Source: Rhizaria sp. SCN 62-66
Lineage: Eukaryota > Rhizaria, unplaced
Direction of reading: 5' to 3'
Length of the DNA: 64,000 bases
Assembly: GCA_001724265.1 (NCBI GenBank)
Contig: MEDY01000065.1
Location: 1 to 64,000 of the forward strand
Shown here: positions 45,401-57,108 of the stretch, one piece after another
How positions within the stretch are numbered: the first letter of the stretch is position 1
How the letters are laid out: every line of letters begins with the position of its first letter
Notes under the pieces: generated by a model
Database searches by the model: none
What the model saw: the letters and a program-made list of their open reading frames with translations, nothing else
Told to the model about the DNA's origin: nothing
Translations under genes and position numbers: made by a program

Positions 45401-47281
45401 TGGGACCAGCGACGCGCACGGCACCGGCGGCGGGTTGTTGGCCTAAGAAAACGAGTAAAAAACAAAAAGAATGGAAGATGTGAGGGTAAAACTCGACTTG
45501 GAGCAATAACACAATAAGATAACAGAACAACACAAAATTTCGCGTACCTGACTGTGGACAGCGCACGCGCTCTCGAACGTGGCGGGCAGCATGTATGGCG
45601 CAGGGAGCGTCGCCGCCGCGCCAGCAGAGGTCGCCGTGGCAGCAGCGACGGCCGCCGTCGCCGCCGCAGTGGCGGCCGAGACCACCTCAGTGCCTCCGCT
45701 CGTGGACGTGGACGTGCTGACGACGGTGCCTGCGAGCGTGAGCGGCGAGGTCACGAACGTGGTGCCGAAGGTACGCGCCAGGTCGCGCTCCAGCATCAGC
45801 GCGTCGCGATCGCGGAACGCGGCCTCCGCGGCCGCGCCGGCGCCGCTCGCGGCCGCAGTCGCCGTCACGGCGGCCGCGCCGGCCGCACCACCCGCAGCGC
45901 CCGCGTCGGCGAGGGTGGGGTTGAGCAGAGGGATGCCCGGCGCGGTCTGCCAGCCGTTGACGACTGGCACGCGGCGCGCAAGCAGCAGCGGCGCCGTGGC
46001 CGCGGCCGGAGGCCCGCCCGCCGCGACGGGCGGCACAAACGCGCTCGTCTTGCTCAGCGTGAACGAGACCAGCGGCGGCAGCGCGCGGCCGGCGCCCGCG
46101 GCGACCGCGGCGGCGTTAGCGGCGGCGGACCCGGCCGCGGGCGCGCGCGGGCCGGGGACGGTGCCGGAGTGGATGTAGGCCAGCACGGGCAGCGAGCCGG
46201 AGCGGGAGCCGGTGTTGTTGTCGAGGAAGGCCGCGTAGCTGGGGTCGAGCCGCTCGCGCCGAAAGACCCACGTCCACGTGATGTGCGCGGTGCAGAGCGC
46301 GAAAAGCGCCGAGTCGGCGTGCGGCACCTCGGGCACGAGCCCATAGAGGCGCGCACAACGCACGAGCACCTCGGCGGCGCGGACCACGAGGAACACAGCG
46401 ACGTCGAGCCGGGACGAGCGCGGGAGACAGAGGATCGCCAGGAAGCCGGCGACGGATCCCGCCATGAGCGAGTGCACCGGGTGGTGCCGCACGAAGCCGC
46501 CCTTGTTGTGGCCGTGGCGCGAGCGATGCTTGCTGTTGCGGACGCGGCGGCGAAGCGCGGCGCGGCGGCGGCGGCGGCGCGCGGTGGCCTCGTCCTCACC
46601 GTCAACAGCGGCAGCGTCGCAGTCGCCGTCGGCGTCGGCCTTGGCGTCCGCGTCGGTGCTGTTGTACTCATTGTCGGGCTCGGTGCGGTCGAGCAGACTC
46701 ATGACGCCCTCGAACACGGCCAGCAGCGCGGCCAGGAAGCAGCCGTACCGGCCCGGCATCACGATAAACTTAGAAAAGTTGCTCTTGTCGAGCAGGATGC
46801 GCAGGATCACGCCAGGATTGCCGCCCGAGCGCAGCAGCGAAGGTACGAGCGCGAGCGCCAGCTTGAGGCCCGCCGCGATGGCGAAGCCCTTGCCGGCGCG
46901 CCGCAGGAAGCGGGCCAGCGCGCGGCGTAGCGCGGACATAGCGTTGTGAAGCTGCGCGCGGGATGGAGGAGGAAACGCGGAAGAGTGTGGCGTAGCAGCG
47001 GACGAGCTCGAGCTCGAACTATGGCTCGCGCCAGAAGCAGGGGAAGTGTCAGAGCCCGGAGAGTTGTTGACTGTGGGACTCGAGCTTGGACTGGATGCTT
47101 CGGCGGCAGCGCTGGCGGCGCGGGCATCGTCATCAGTGTCCGAGGCCGAGGTTGCAGAAGCTGAGGAAGAGGTTGAGGTCGAGGCCGAGACGCCAGAGCG
47201 CGCGCGCGCTGAGATGATGTAGGGGAGCTGGCTGAGACGGCGGCCGTAGCTCTGCCAGCGCGTGAGGCCGACTAAGTCCAT
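42407..47281 (-). CDS. TMEM135: TMEM135-family membrane protein with frame continuing through two TAG codons
   Basis: TMEM135 proteins act at peroxisomes, mitochondria and lipid droplets. Exon 1 (47281-45548) and exon 2 (from 45442) flank a 105-base intron (gtacgc...tttcttag). Recognisable blocks are MAGSVAGFLAILCLPRSSR, then PHADSALFALCTAHITWTWV and LDPSYAAFL (residues about 320-360). After the splice comes the Cys-containing TMEM135 segment NNPHSCVRGHLEQIPSVLKTA and YLPVYLIPLLVFRARGL. Reading to the first TAG (43697-43699) gives 1,159 residues. The same frame continues through a second TAG (43610-43612) to TGA at 42407, adding about 430 codons of Pro/Gln-, Gly/Asp- and His-rich sequence that is clearly protein-like. 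Either TAG is decoded or the tail is reached by readthrough. The family call is good; the C-terminus is uncertain. Confidence 0.75.
43610..43612 (-). other. Second in-frame TAG of the TMEM135-like frame
   Basis: The codons are CCA CCA CCA CAG CCT TAG GTG CCC AGC. The setting is a Gln/Pro tract where CAG is frequent, so a CAG-to-TAG change or decoding as Gln is easy to imagine. The frame stays open for 400 further codons to a TGA. Confidence 0.85.
43697..43699 (-). other. First in-frame TAG of the TMEM135-like frame
   Basis: The codons are CAA CAG TTG TAG GCG GCT. A minus-strand GTACGA donor at 43761 could pair with this AG, but a 65-base intron there would shift the frame away from the protein-like tail, so splicing does not explain it simply. 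Confidence 0.8.
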
Positions 47282-48223
47282 CGCAGCAAGGTGGGCGCGC
47301 GGGGGCGCGGGGTGAAAACGGTGGGGAGGTTTGGGGAAAAGAAGTGGAGACGGAACTGTGCTAGGCGAGAGGGCAATGGGTGGACGCGTGAGGTGGTGAG
47401 AGGCATCATCATGGTGGGGCAGATACGGCCAGAATGCACATGCAAGGAGTCCCTTTTTCGGCACAAATAGAAGTTCAATTTGTGTTACAAATAACAGTTA
47501 ACATGGGCACACTTCTCCGACAGACTCCGACAGCGTGTGTGAGCCGGCAGGCCGTGTTCCGTGGCGCAGGACGACAGAGGGTTCAGTTATCGTCATAAAT
47601 GTGTGAGTAGAGGGATTTCGCAAGTGATACATCGTGCCAACATCGGTAGACTTGATTACAAGTACCCATAGGCGTGATATAGCTGGAAATAAAAAGATGT
47701 CTGAAATAACATGCGGGAACAATGGAAATTACTCTCGAGATGAAAGTTGCCTTGCCAAGCCGTCGTCAGCTGTTGGCCAGCGACGGATCGGGACATTGTG
47801 ACTGAGAGGTTCAAAACTGCCTCGTGTATCTCATTCCAATGACCGTCACTCGCTATTTGAACATTATTCTGTGACTTTTTGTTAGATTTTATACACTTTC
47901 TTCTTGTGACACTTGCTCAAATGGACAGGGTGCGATGTATTTCACCTCGCTTCAAGACTGACCACAAGAGATTGATATCGGTCTTCGTCCCATCGGAATC
48001 AACGCCAACACCCGCACACAGCGTGTCCCATGTGGGTCATAACCTCGAACACCGATTTACTCGTTAGTGCTCATGCAATATCCACTACGTATTTGATCAT
48101 GTCTGCTCATATACTTTCTCTAAACCTCTATCTTCTGCATCTCTCCTCGTCCTTCCTTGCCACGTCCCCAATGACCGTCGTCCTTGCTTCGTCCTGCCTC
48201 TGCATCCTGGCTCCACAGTCGCT
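47282..48223. other. Divergent intergenic region (TMEM135-like / ATG12)
   Basis: This 942-base spacer holds two promoters and is AT-rich with a pyrimidine-rich stretch just before ATG12. No repeat, RNA gene or convincing small frame is seen. Confidence 0.45.
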
Positions 48224-48801
48224 ATGTCCGCCTCCTCTGCGCCAGGCGAGACTGTTGTGGCCGTTGATGCGGTGCCGAACCCGCTTATCGCAGCCGTTGC
48301 GCCTGTCCCGTCTGACCTCAAAGGTACGTCGATCACATTGATCACATGCTTAACATCGCAATGCGCCTCACCAAACACTCGCAATCGCGTGTCATGCTTG
48401 TCTATCGGACATATACTTCTGTTTATACTTTTAAGCGCATTACAAAACTTTCACATTCTATAATCAATATATCACATCCTTTGAACACAAACACTAACAT
48501 CCTTGCTTTCTTTTCCTATCTCTCTCTTTGCTCGCTCGCAGTCACCATCCACTTCCGCCCTGTGGCCAACGCGGGCATCCTGCAGGACCCGAAGATCCGC
48601 GCCCCTGCTGCGCGGCCCTTCTCCGTGCTGGCCGCGCACCTCCGCGCGCGACTCAAGCTCGCCCCCAGCGAAGGGCTGTACCTCTACATCAACTCGGCAT
48701 TCCTCCCCGCGCCCGACGCCGTCATCGGCGACCTCTACGGCAGCTTCGCCGTCGGCGGGGAGCTCACCGTTAACTACGCGCTCATGCAGGCGTGGGGGTG
48801 A
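48224..48801 (+). CDS. ATG12: Autophagy ubiquitin-like protein ATG12
   Basis: ATG12 is joined through its C-terminal glycine to ATG5, making the ligase-like complex that lipidates ATG8. Exon 1 (48224-48323) and exon 2 (48542-48801) flank a 218-base intron (gtacgt...ctcgcag), giving 119 residues. After a 34-residue Ala/Val-rich lead the ubiquitin fold is highly typical: VTIHFRPVANAGILQ, then FSVLAAHLRARLKL, LYLYINSAFLPAPDAVIGDL and LTVNYALMQAWG before TGA. The end at the Gly of the family-typical QAWG motif fits ATG12, which is made without a tail. The ATG8 target is encoded about 37 kb away in this window. Confidence 0.96.
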
Positions 48802-49175
48802 ACGTCTGCAGTGTGCGGTTGCTCTCAGGCGCGCGGCAGCCAGAGAGCAAAGAATGAGGTGTTTGGAGCAAACTGAAGATCCAATGAAATATTCGCAAGG
48901 GCCTGTGAGGATATCACCAGCTATATAGCACAATTTTAAAGGCATTTATACATAGTTTTTACTACTATTGATACCGTACTTCACTGAATCACGAAAATAT
49001 ATTAGCCTAGTAGAGAAATCTTTGTTTTATTTTCCACCACAAACGCGTTTTAGTGCGGCAAATGAGCTTGCTGTGCGCTGTGGCAGGCGGTTGGGGGGTG
49101 GGCCGAGGTCAGGTTTCACGGCTCGGCAAGGTGCTTTTTTGTATTGCTTAAACGCACGTACACGTACCGTATACA
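48802..49175. other. Intergenic region upstream of HisRS
   Basis: These 374 bases are AT-rich. A TTTTCCACCACAAACGCG element (about 49,030-49,047) lies roughly 135 bases before the HisRS start. It is the reverse complement of the GTTTGTGGTG motif seen in other spacers. Confidence 0.45.
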
Positions 49176-52100
49176 ATGGCTTCTACTAAGGCCGGCGTCA
49201 AGCTGCGCGAAGTTAGTCTTGGCAAGCGTAAGATTTCTCCCGATGAGTTTATCTCCATCGTCGTGGGCGACAACATTGACATCCAGCTCAACTCGGCGTC
49301 GGTCGAGGAGCTCGACAAGGCGAGTAAGAAGCGCTTTCCTCCCATCAAGGTCGAGGACCACCTCAGCGCGTTCCCCGACGCCCTCACGGCCGACAACACC
49401 ATGTGCCGCATCGGCACCCGCAGCGTGCTTGCTCTGCGCGTGATTTCCTTCCTCCAGGGCCGCGCCGCCGTGCGTCCGCAGGTCGTCGAGGCGCTCGTCG
49501 CGCTCCTCAACAAGGACATCTGCCCGCTGCTGCCGGCGCCGCGCCTCGCCTCGGACGTCCAGGTTATGTCCGCGCTTGTCGCCGCCTTTACCGCCCCCGC
49601 CACGGCGCCCTGCTTCGTCGGCACCAAGACCGTGCCGTTCACCACCGTCGCCGAGGCCTGCGCCGCCGCCGGCGTCACGCTGCCCGAGCTCAACCCCAAC
49701 GAGGTCAAGCGCATGACCATGGGCGTGCTGCCCGCGCAGGCGCTCGCCGCGCAGGCCGCGTACCGCGCCAAGGCCGCCGCCGTGCTGGCCGACGCCGTCG
49801 CCGGTCTCTCGCTCGAGGCCCTCGGCGCCTTCACCGAGCCCTTCCAGCAGGCCTACCACGACGTCGCACGCCCCTACGTCACCGCCATGGAGGTCGCCGC
49901 GCTCGTCCGCTACATGCTCGAGGGTTCCGGTAACGTTAACAAGTCCAAGGCCAAGACTCAGGTATGTTCTATTTCGCAAGATCTGTTCGATCTGCAAATC
50001 CTTGTGTCCTCTCGTGTTGCGATTTGTTTGAGCATTAATACTGCGCTTTATTTCGCATCCTCGCAACGAAACCATTGTATTCTCTATTTCCTAACAAAAA
50101 TGTTTTCTTTAATCTCTATGTCGCCTATTCTGCGCTTTATAACAACGCACAGGACCCCGCATGCTTCCGCGAGATCCCCCTCGTCTCGGCGGGCCTGCGC
50201 GACGCCGCCGCTTCGGCGATCTCGGCCGCGCGCGTCGAGCTTAACTCCGCCGAGGCCGCGGGCATGGTCCTCGACTGGCAGCACGACCCCGCCTTCACGG
50301 CGCAGCTGTTGGCGCAGACCGCGGCCTCGCTGGCCGCCGCGCTGCGCACGTCGATGTCGCAGTCGCTCGCGCGCTCGGCCGCGCTCGTCGCCGCCGTCAC
50401 CGCCGCGGGCACCGCGGACCTGGCCTCGGCCACCGCGGGCGCCGCAGACCACGCCGCAGTGCTGGCCGCCATCGCCGCGCGCTCCGCCGCCGTCTCGGCC
50501 TCGGCCGCGGCCGCCTACGCCGACGCGACCTCGACCGCGGCCGCCGCGGGCACCGTCGTGTCGGGCGCGGTGCGGCTCGCCGCCGCGCTCGAGGCCGCCG
50601 TGGCGCTCGAGGCCGCGGCCGCGCTGCACGTGCTCAACGCGCGCGAGGCCGCCGCCGTCGAGGCCGCGGGCAAGGCTGCCGCGGTCAAGCGCGAGGCCGT
50701 GCTCAAGCGCATCGCCGACTGGCAGGCGCTCGACGCAAAGGCTGTCGCCGAGGGCACCGCGCGCCCCGACCCCAAGAAGTGCCCCCCGGCTCCGGCCCCG
50801 CTGGACGCCGCGGCCGGCGCCGCCAAGGGCAAGGGCCTGGTGATGGGCGCCGGCGCCGGCAAGGTGCTTGAGGTGCTCTCGGAGGCCGTCAAGACCGCCG
50901 CCGCGGCCGCGGGCGCGAGCGACGCGGCCGCCACCGGCTTCGCGGCGGGCGCCGTGGGCGGCGACGTCTTCGCGACCGTCGTGTCGGCCGCACTGACGGG
51001 CGTGAAGCCGCAGCTGGCGGAGCGCGTGGCGGCCGCGGTGGCCGTGGTGAACCAGACGGCGCTGCCGAAGCTGCCCAAGGGCACGCGCGACGCCGACCCC
51101 GAGCTCATGGCGATCCGCGAGAAGACCTTCGGCATGATCACCGAGATCTTCCAGGTACGACGCAACAGAAACTCGATATATCTTCAATTGATAAAAAGAA
51201 GACTTACTAATCTTGTTCGTGTGAATAATCGAGTTCTTACTTTACAACTTGTATCTTTGTTTCTTTAAATTAGGCCCACGGTGGCGTCGGCATCGACACG
51301 CCCGTGTTCGAGCGCAAGGAAATCCTGACCGGCAAGTACGGCGAGGACTCTAAGCTCATCTACGACCTGGCTTCGCAGGGCGGTGAGATCCTCTCGCTGC
51401 GCTACGACCTCACCGTGCCCTTCGCGCGTTACTGCGCTGCCAACGGCGTGAGCAACATCAAGCGTTACCACATCGCCAAGGTTTACCGCCGCGACAAGCC
51501 CGTCATGGCCAAGGGCCGCTTCCGCGAGTTCTTCCAGTGCGACTACGACATCGCCGGCACGTATCCGCCCATGGTGGCCGACGCTGAGGCGCTCAAGGTC
51601 ATGTCCGACATTCTGTCTAAGGTCGGCATCGGCGCCTTCAAGATCAAGCTCTCGCACCGCAAGCTGCTCGACGCCGTCATGACCGGTACGTGCAAATCAC
51701 GATTATATTGACACTTTGTTCGCATATTTACCTTTAATTGTTCTAAAATTGTCGTCTTCAAGTCTTATGTTGTAAATGGGATATGATCCGAAACACATTT
51801 TGTTCACACACAAATGGTTGTGCTCTATTCTCTCTTGACAGTCTGCGGCGTCCCCGCCGACAACCTGCGCCCGATCTGCTCGGCCGTGGACAAGCTCGAC
51901 AAGGAGCCCTGGTCTGTGGTGCGCGACGAGATGGTGCTGGAGAAGGGCCTGGCCGAGGACGTGGCGGACCGCCTGGAGCGCTACGTCACGCTCCCCCCCA
52001 CCGCCGTGGCCGGCGACTCCTCCGCGCCCGGCGCGCTGACGCCTTACCAGCTGCTGGCGCAACTCGAGGCCGACGCCGCGCTGGCCGCGTCCCCGTCGGC

Positions 52101-52782
52101 CCAGGCTGCGTTCGCGGACCTGCGCCTGCTGTTCGACTACCTGGACGCCATGGAGGGGCTCGACCGCGTGTCGCTGGACCTCTCGCTCGCGCGCGGCCTC
52201 GACTACTACACGGGCCTCATCTACGAGGCTGTGTTCCTGGAGGAGGGCCAGGTCGGCTCCGTCGCCGCGGGCGGCCGCTACGACGGGCTGCTGGGCATGT
52301 TCTCGGGCAAGTCTGTCCCCGCGGTCGGCATGTCGATCGGCATCGAGCGCATCATGTCGATCCTCGAGAATAAGGCCAAGGCGGCCAACCGCGCCATCAA
52401 GACGACCAAGACCACTGTGCTGGTCGCCTCGGTCGGCAACGACCTGCTCAAGGAGCGCATGAAGCTGGCGGCCGAGCTGTGGCGCGCGGGCATCCCCACC
52501 GAGTTCCTCTACGCCGAGAACCCCAACATCCGCAAGCAGATGGAGTACGCGTTCGACGGGCAGATTCCCGTCGTGGCATGGCTCGGCGAGGACGAGCTTA
52601 AGGCCGGCGTCGTCACCGTCAAGACCCTCACAGCCGACAAGGAGGCGCAGACCGAGGCGCGCTCCGTGCCGCGCGGCGAGATCGTAGACACGCTCAAGGA
52701 GATTATCGCCGCGCTGCCCAAGGACCAGATCTTCACCGCTCCTGCTCCCGCCGCCGCGGGCGAGGCGCAGCCCAGCGCGTAA
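49176..52782 (+). CDS. HARS: Histidyl-tRNA synthetase with long N-terminal ammonia-lyase-like extension
   Basis: This enzyme charges tRNA-His. Four exons (49176-49961, 50153-51154, 51274-51685 and 51842-52782) are joined by introns of 191, 119 and 156 bases, giving 1,046 residues, twice the usual 500. The class II core starts near residue 570 ([18 protein letters not shown]). Motif 2 and histidine-site segments are present: [51 protein letters not shown] and [13 protein letters not shown]. Motif 3 is [14 protein letters not shown], followed by the anticodon-binding domain. The N-terminal 570 residues resemble histidine/phenylalanine ammonia-lyases ([45 protein letters not shown]). The Ala-Ser-Gly that forms the lyase cofactor appears as A125-S126-D127, so activity is unlikely. 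The synthetase call is secure; the lyase-like origin is an inference. Confidence 0.93.
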
Positions 52783-53010
52783 TTAACTCGTTGAGGTGTG
52801 TTGCTGTTGGCTGGAGTTGTGTGTGCATGTGCACAGTTAATTGAATAATAATTGTTGTCGTGTTGGCGTTTATTGAGAAAGCAAGATAAAAATAAAGAAA
52901 ATAATGAGTAAAATACTTTGTATAAAGACTAACTAGACGGGTTTTACATGAATTAAACAATGTAGATGCAAACCCGAAACATTCCAGGTGTGAAACTTTC
53001 GTGTTTGCAC
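52783..53010. other. Short convergent 3' region (HisRS / PEX1-like)
   Basis: The 228-base spacer holds AATAAA signals for both strands: 52891-52896 on plus for HisRS, and 52869-52874 read on minus for the PEX1-like gene. Their 3' untranslated regions probably overlap. Confidence 0.6.
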
Positions 53011-56000
53011 TTAGATGCGAGCGCGCGCCTGTGCAAAATGCGTGTACTTAAGCATCACACTTGCAGGGTCAACACTATTGTTGCTGCTACCAATTGCAGC
53101 TTGGGCCCTACTTTTATCTGCAGCGGCGATGGCGTGTTGCAATGCGCACAGCACAGCGCCGCGACACAGCGACGTGATGCGGGCGCAGCTAAAACCGCGG
53201 CACTGAACAGAGAGAGGAAAAGAGTCACATCGGGGGAAATGTCGTAAGTTAGTGAATGAAATGGAACTGAAGCTTGATGTGTTAAAAAATAGTTGTGATG
53301 CAAGATATCCAGGCGATAAAATCGTACCATAGTTGCGATGATGTGCTCCAAGTCGACGTCGGGTCCCAGCGTCACGGCCTTGAGCGCGTACAGCGCAATG
53401 TCCTTGGCGTCCTCCGCGCTGGGCAGCGGCACTGCGACGACTTCGTCGAGACGGCCGGGGCGCAGCAGCGCGGCGTCGACGCTGGAGCGCAGGCGGGACG
53501 TCGCGATGACGAACACCCCGCGGCGGGCCTCGATGCCGTCGAGCTCGTTGAGCAGCGTGGACAGAATGCGCGCCTCGACGCCTATGAAAAAGCGCAACAG
53601 AAAATATAAATCATTTTGTCGGTGAAAATATAAGAAAGACCAAAATTGAACAGTGAAACTCAACATATACAAACAAAGAAACGAGTTGTGACGTACCGGT
53701 CGTTGACGCTGATGCCACAGCGCGGTTGGGAGCAATGACGTCCACCTCGTCAATAATCACGACGCACGGCGCCGCATCGGCCGCGCGCCTAAACACCGCC
53801 CGCAGCACGCGCTCGCTCTCGCCCAGAAAGCGCTGCAGCACGTCGGCGCAGCCCAGCCGCAGCACGGCCAGCCCGGACGCCTCGGCGAGCGCGGCGGCGA
53901 GGCGCGTCTTGCCCACGCCCGAAGGCCCGTGCAGCAGCAGGCCCTGCGGCGGGCGCGCGCCGAGCCGCGCCGCCGTGTCCGCGCGCCGCCAGTGCGAGAC
54001 GAGCAGCGACAGCCGCACCTTGAGCTCTGGGTAGCCCGCGATGTCAGCGAGCCCCACAGTGGCCGTGGCGCTGCCGCTGACGGGCAGGGACGCGGCGGCA
54101 GCCGCGGCCGCGGCGGCGCCGTCGCGCGCGGCCGCCGCGGCACGGGTCTGCGTGGCAGCAGCGGCCACTGAGGACAGCGACAGGGGCGCGGGGGAACTCT
54201 CGCTCTCGTCAGATTCAGTCACTGCAGCACTCGTGTTGCCACCGGCGCTCGAGGCAGAAGTGTGCTGCGTCAGAGCGGCGGCGGCGGCGGCGCGCGCCCA
54301 AGCCTCCGTGGCCGCCACGACGTCGCCCGCGGCGAGGCCGGCGGTGGCGCGGGCCACAGCGGCCGCCGCAGTCAGGAGACCGCGCAGGGGCACGGGCAAC
54401 TGAGACGAACAGTGTGCGGCGTTGCAGAGAGATAGAGCAGCGGTGACGCGGGCAGCAGGGCTCGCGCTCGAGTGAGTGAGCGCTGAGAGCGTTGTGATGA
54501 TGTCGGTCTCAAGCGGCGGCAACGCAGGCGCGCGCACAACATCAGTGCTGCTGTTCGAGTGCGTCTCTAGATACCACTCCCTGAATGCCAGCGCCAAATC
54601 ATCAAACCCAATCACAGCATCGACACTCGCGCCAGGGTCGGCCGTGCGCGCCGCCAGCGCAGCAAGCGCGGCGACCGCGGTGTCCTCTTCCTCGCTGGGG
54701 GCAACCGTGAGCCGCAGCGCGGCGGGCGCGGCGGGGCGCAGCGACCGCAGCAGCGCAGTCATCGTCGCCATTGCGGGGGTCGCCGAACGCACAGCAGAGC
54801 TCGCGGTGCTGGCAGTCGCCGTCTCCGTCGCAGCCAGCGTTGTTGTCGTGAGTGCGGGGGCGAGCGTGTGCATGGCCAGCAGCGCGCGGTCCGTGGCGGA
54901 GGGCAGCGGGACGGCAAAAATTGGGATTGCGCCCGCGCCGACGACAGGCGCCACATCCGCAACACTCTGCCGCTGCTTCTGTTGTTCTAGTGAAGTACTG
55001 GAAGGCAGCGGCGCGTCGTCGCCGAGTGTGAGCAGCGCGCGCAGGGCTCGTGGCAGCGCCGTGTGGCGCGACACAAGCACTACCGACACCGGGGACGCGG
55101 CCACCACAGTCTCAGCAGCAGCAGAGCGGCCGTGAGCAGCGGTGGCGGGGAGCTGGTAGGCGAGGGACCGGACGAAGGCGGTGAGGAGGGCGCCCATGCT
55201 GCTGTCGGGCGCGGCGGCCACGCCCTGCTTCCCCTTCCCGGTGCCATGAGACCCGGAGCCGGAGCTCTTGCTGCCTGCGTCAGAGCTGTTGTTGCCGCTC
55301 TCGTCGTCACCATCTTCGTCGTCAAACGGGGAAGGGATGACGGCGTCGACGTCGTCCACGACGACGACTACGCCGACAGCGCCCTTGGACGCCGCTGCCA
55401 ACAGCAACGACAACGGCTGCGACGAAGACTGCGACTGTGCGAGTGCGAGCAAAGGCACGGCTGCAGCGGCCGCGGCGGAGACTGCGGCTGCGGCCGCGGC
55501 GACGGCGGCCGTCCACGCTGCGACGACGGCGTCCGCGGTGGCGTGCTGGCCGGCGGCCGCAGCGGCGGCGGTTGCAGCGGGCGCGGCCGCGGCGGAAGCT
55601 GCAGCAGCAGTTGATGCTGTAGCAGCGGCAGTTGCAGCAGCAACAGCAGCGTCAGCAACATCATCACTCGTGACTAAACTTCTGCTGCTGCTGCTGCTTT
55701 GCGCGTGCTTAATGTAGGCCGCGGCGGCGCCCAAGGCCGGCGCGGGCGTGTAAGTGACCGTGGGCACCCCGGTCAGCAGGTCGCGTGCGGACACGGTCAC
55801 GCGCGCCCACGGGCCGTGCACTGGCCCCACACTACTGTTTGTGCCCGCACTCGCACTCGAGTCTGAGGCGGCAGAGGCTGGAGCGGAGGCGAGGGACGAC
55901 GCGCGGGACTTGCCGCCGCGCGCGGGGCCCGTAAGCACGCACGCCGCGGGCGACACGCGCACGACCGGGCTGACGTTGTTGGCGTTGCTACTGTCAGCGT

Positions 56001-57108
56001 TGTTGCTGTCGCCGTCTCCGGGGGGACTCAGCGCGAAGGCGGCGGCGCGCGCGGGCGTGAAAAGGAGCGACTGGAGCAGGTGCGCGCGCAACGACGGCAC
56101 GGCAGCGGCCACGGGGGCGGGAAACGCAGGCGCAGAGGCGACGGCGACAGAAGAGGTGGAGACAGAGCTTGCTGACTGCAACCCATCATGCCTCCGTTGT
56201 TGCGCGGAAGGAACTGTTGGCAGCATGACAGCTGACGTGTTGCTGTCAACTGCATACACAGGCGCAGCCGCGGTGAAGAGTACGGGGCAATGGGCGTGGA
56301 ACCAGTACACACGCGTCAGGTAGCGCACAGGCACGCACGCCAACAAAGGCTGCTGCGCGACAGCAGCTGCGTCGGTGGAGCTGTGGGTGCTGGCACTGGC
56401 ATCGGCTTCAGCGGCGGCGGCGGCGGTCGCGAGCGGGAATCCAGCCAGCTGCCTCGCCAGCAGCGCGGCCAGACGTGGCCCGCAGCGGTGCTCGCCCTCG
56501 CCCGTACTCCCGCCCTCACAGACATCACTGTTGCTGCTGCCGCTGTTGCTGTTAGCGCGAGTGTCGTTGAGGGTCGCGGGCAGGTGCGTGCGGATGAGCT
56601 CCGGCAGCGGCGCGCTGCCCGCCACCGCGGATAGCACCAGCCGCCGCGCCGGCCCGGCCGCGTCCGCACCTGCCGCGCTCGCAGCAGCCGTCGCGACGAC
56701 GGCCGGGGTCGGGACGGCGAGCGGGAGGGAGAGCCGGAGCCCGTTGCGCGCGGCGGCCGGCAGCAGTGCGCAGAGCGAGGCGTGCGCGTCATCGGATAGC
56801 AAAACCTCGTCCACAGACAGTGCGGGGTCAGGGACAAGCCGCAGCAGCGGGAAGAGGCGCTCCGGCGCAGCCGCAGCGGGCGCAGAGGACTGGTGCGCGG
56901 AGCTGGCAGCAGCGGCGCAGGACGCGGCGGCCGCGGCGGCGAAGACTGCGAAGCTGAACGGAAGCAGCGAGGAGTGCGGGGAAAAGTGGGCAGGGGAGAG
57001 CCAACACGTGTGCGCAGGCTGTGGGGATGTCGGACAGTTGCGCGGAAGCGCAGTGATGGGCAGCTCAAGCTGAGGGCCGGAGGCCGCAGCGAGGGCTGCG
57101 GAGTCCAT
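53011..57108 (-). CDS. Two-domain AAA+ ATPase, PEX1-like
   Basis: PEX1/PEX6-type motors pull the receptor PEX5 from the peroxisome membrane. Exons 57108-53697, 53581-53328 and 53202-53011 are split by introns of 115 and 125 bases, giving 1,285 residues, the size of PEX1. The first ATPase domain is degenerate: Walker A TGPARGGKS (about residue 395) and a far-off Walker-B-like VVVVVDDVDAVIP, separated by long Ala-rich inserts. The second domain (from about residue 1,040) is intact: GLADIAGYPELK, Walker A HGPSGVGKT, GESERVLRAVFRRA, Walker B CVVIIDEVDVIAP, and the arginine-finger region ATSRLRSSVDAALLRPGR. The last exon completes the lid helix (GFSCARITSLCRGAVLCAL). PEX6 or AFG2/SPATA5 relatives are alternatives. 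Terminator is TAA. Confidence 0.75.

Noticed and set aside
53011-53013. TAA as a sense codon throughout the genome
   Set aside because: Reading past TAA in the PEX1-like gene meets further TAG and TAA triplets and runs antisense into the HisRS end. MetAP2, ATG8 and others end at TAA exactly at the conserved C-terminus. TAA therefore terminates, apart from the puzzling case at 17926.
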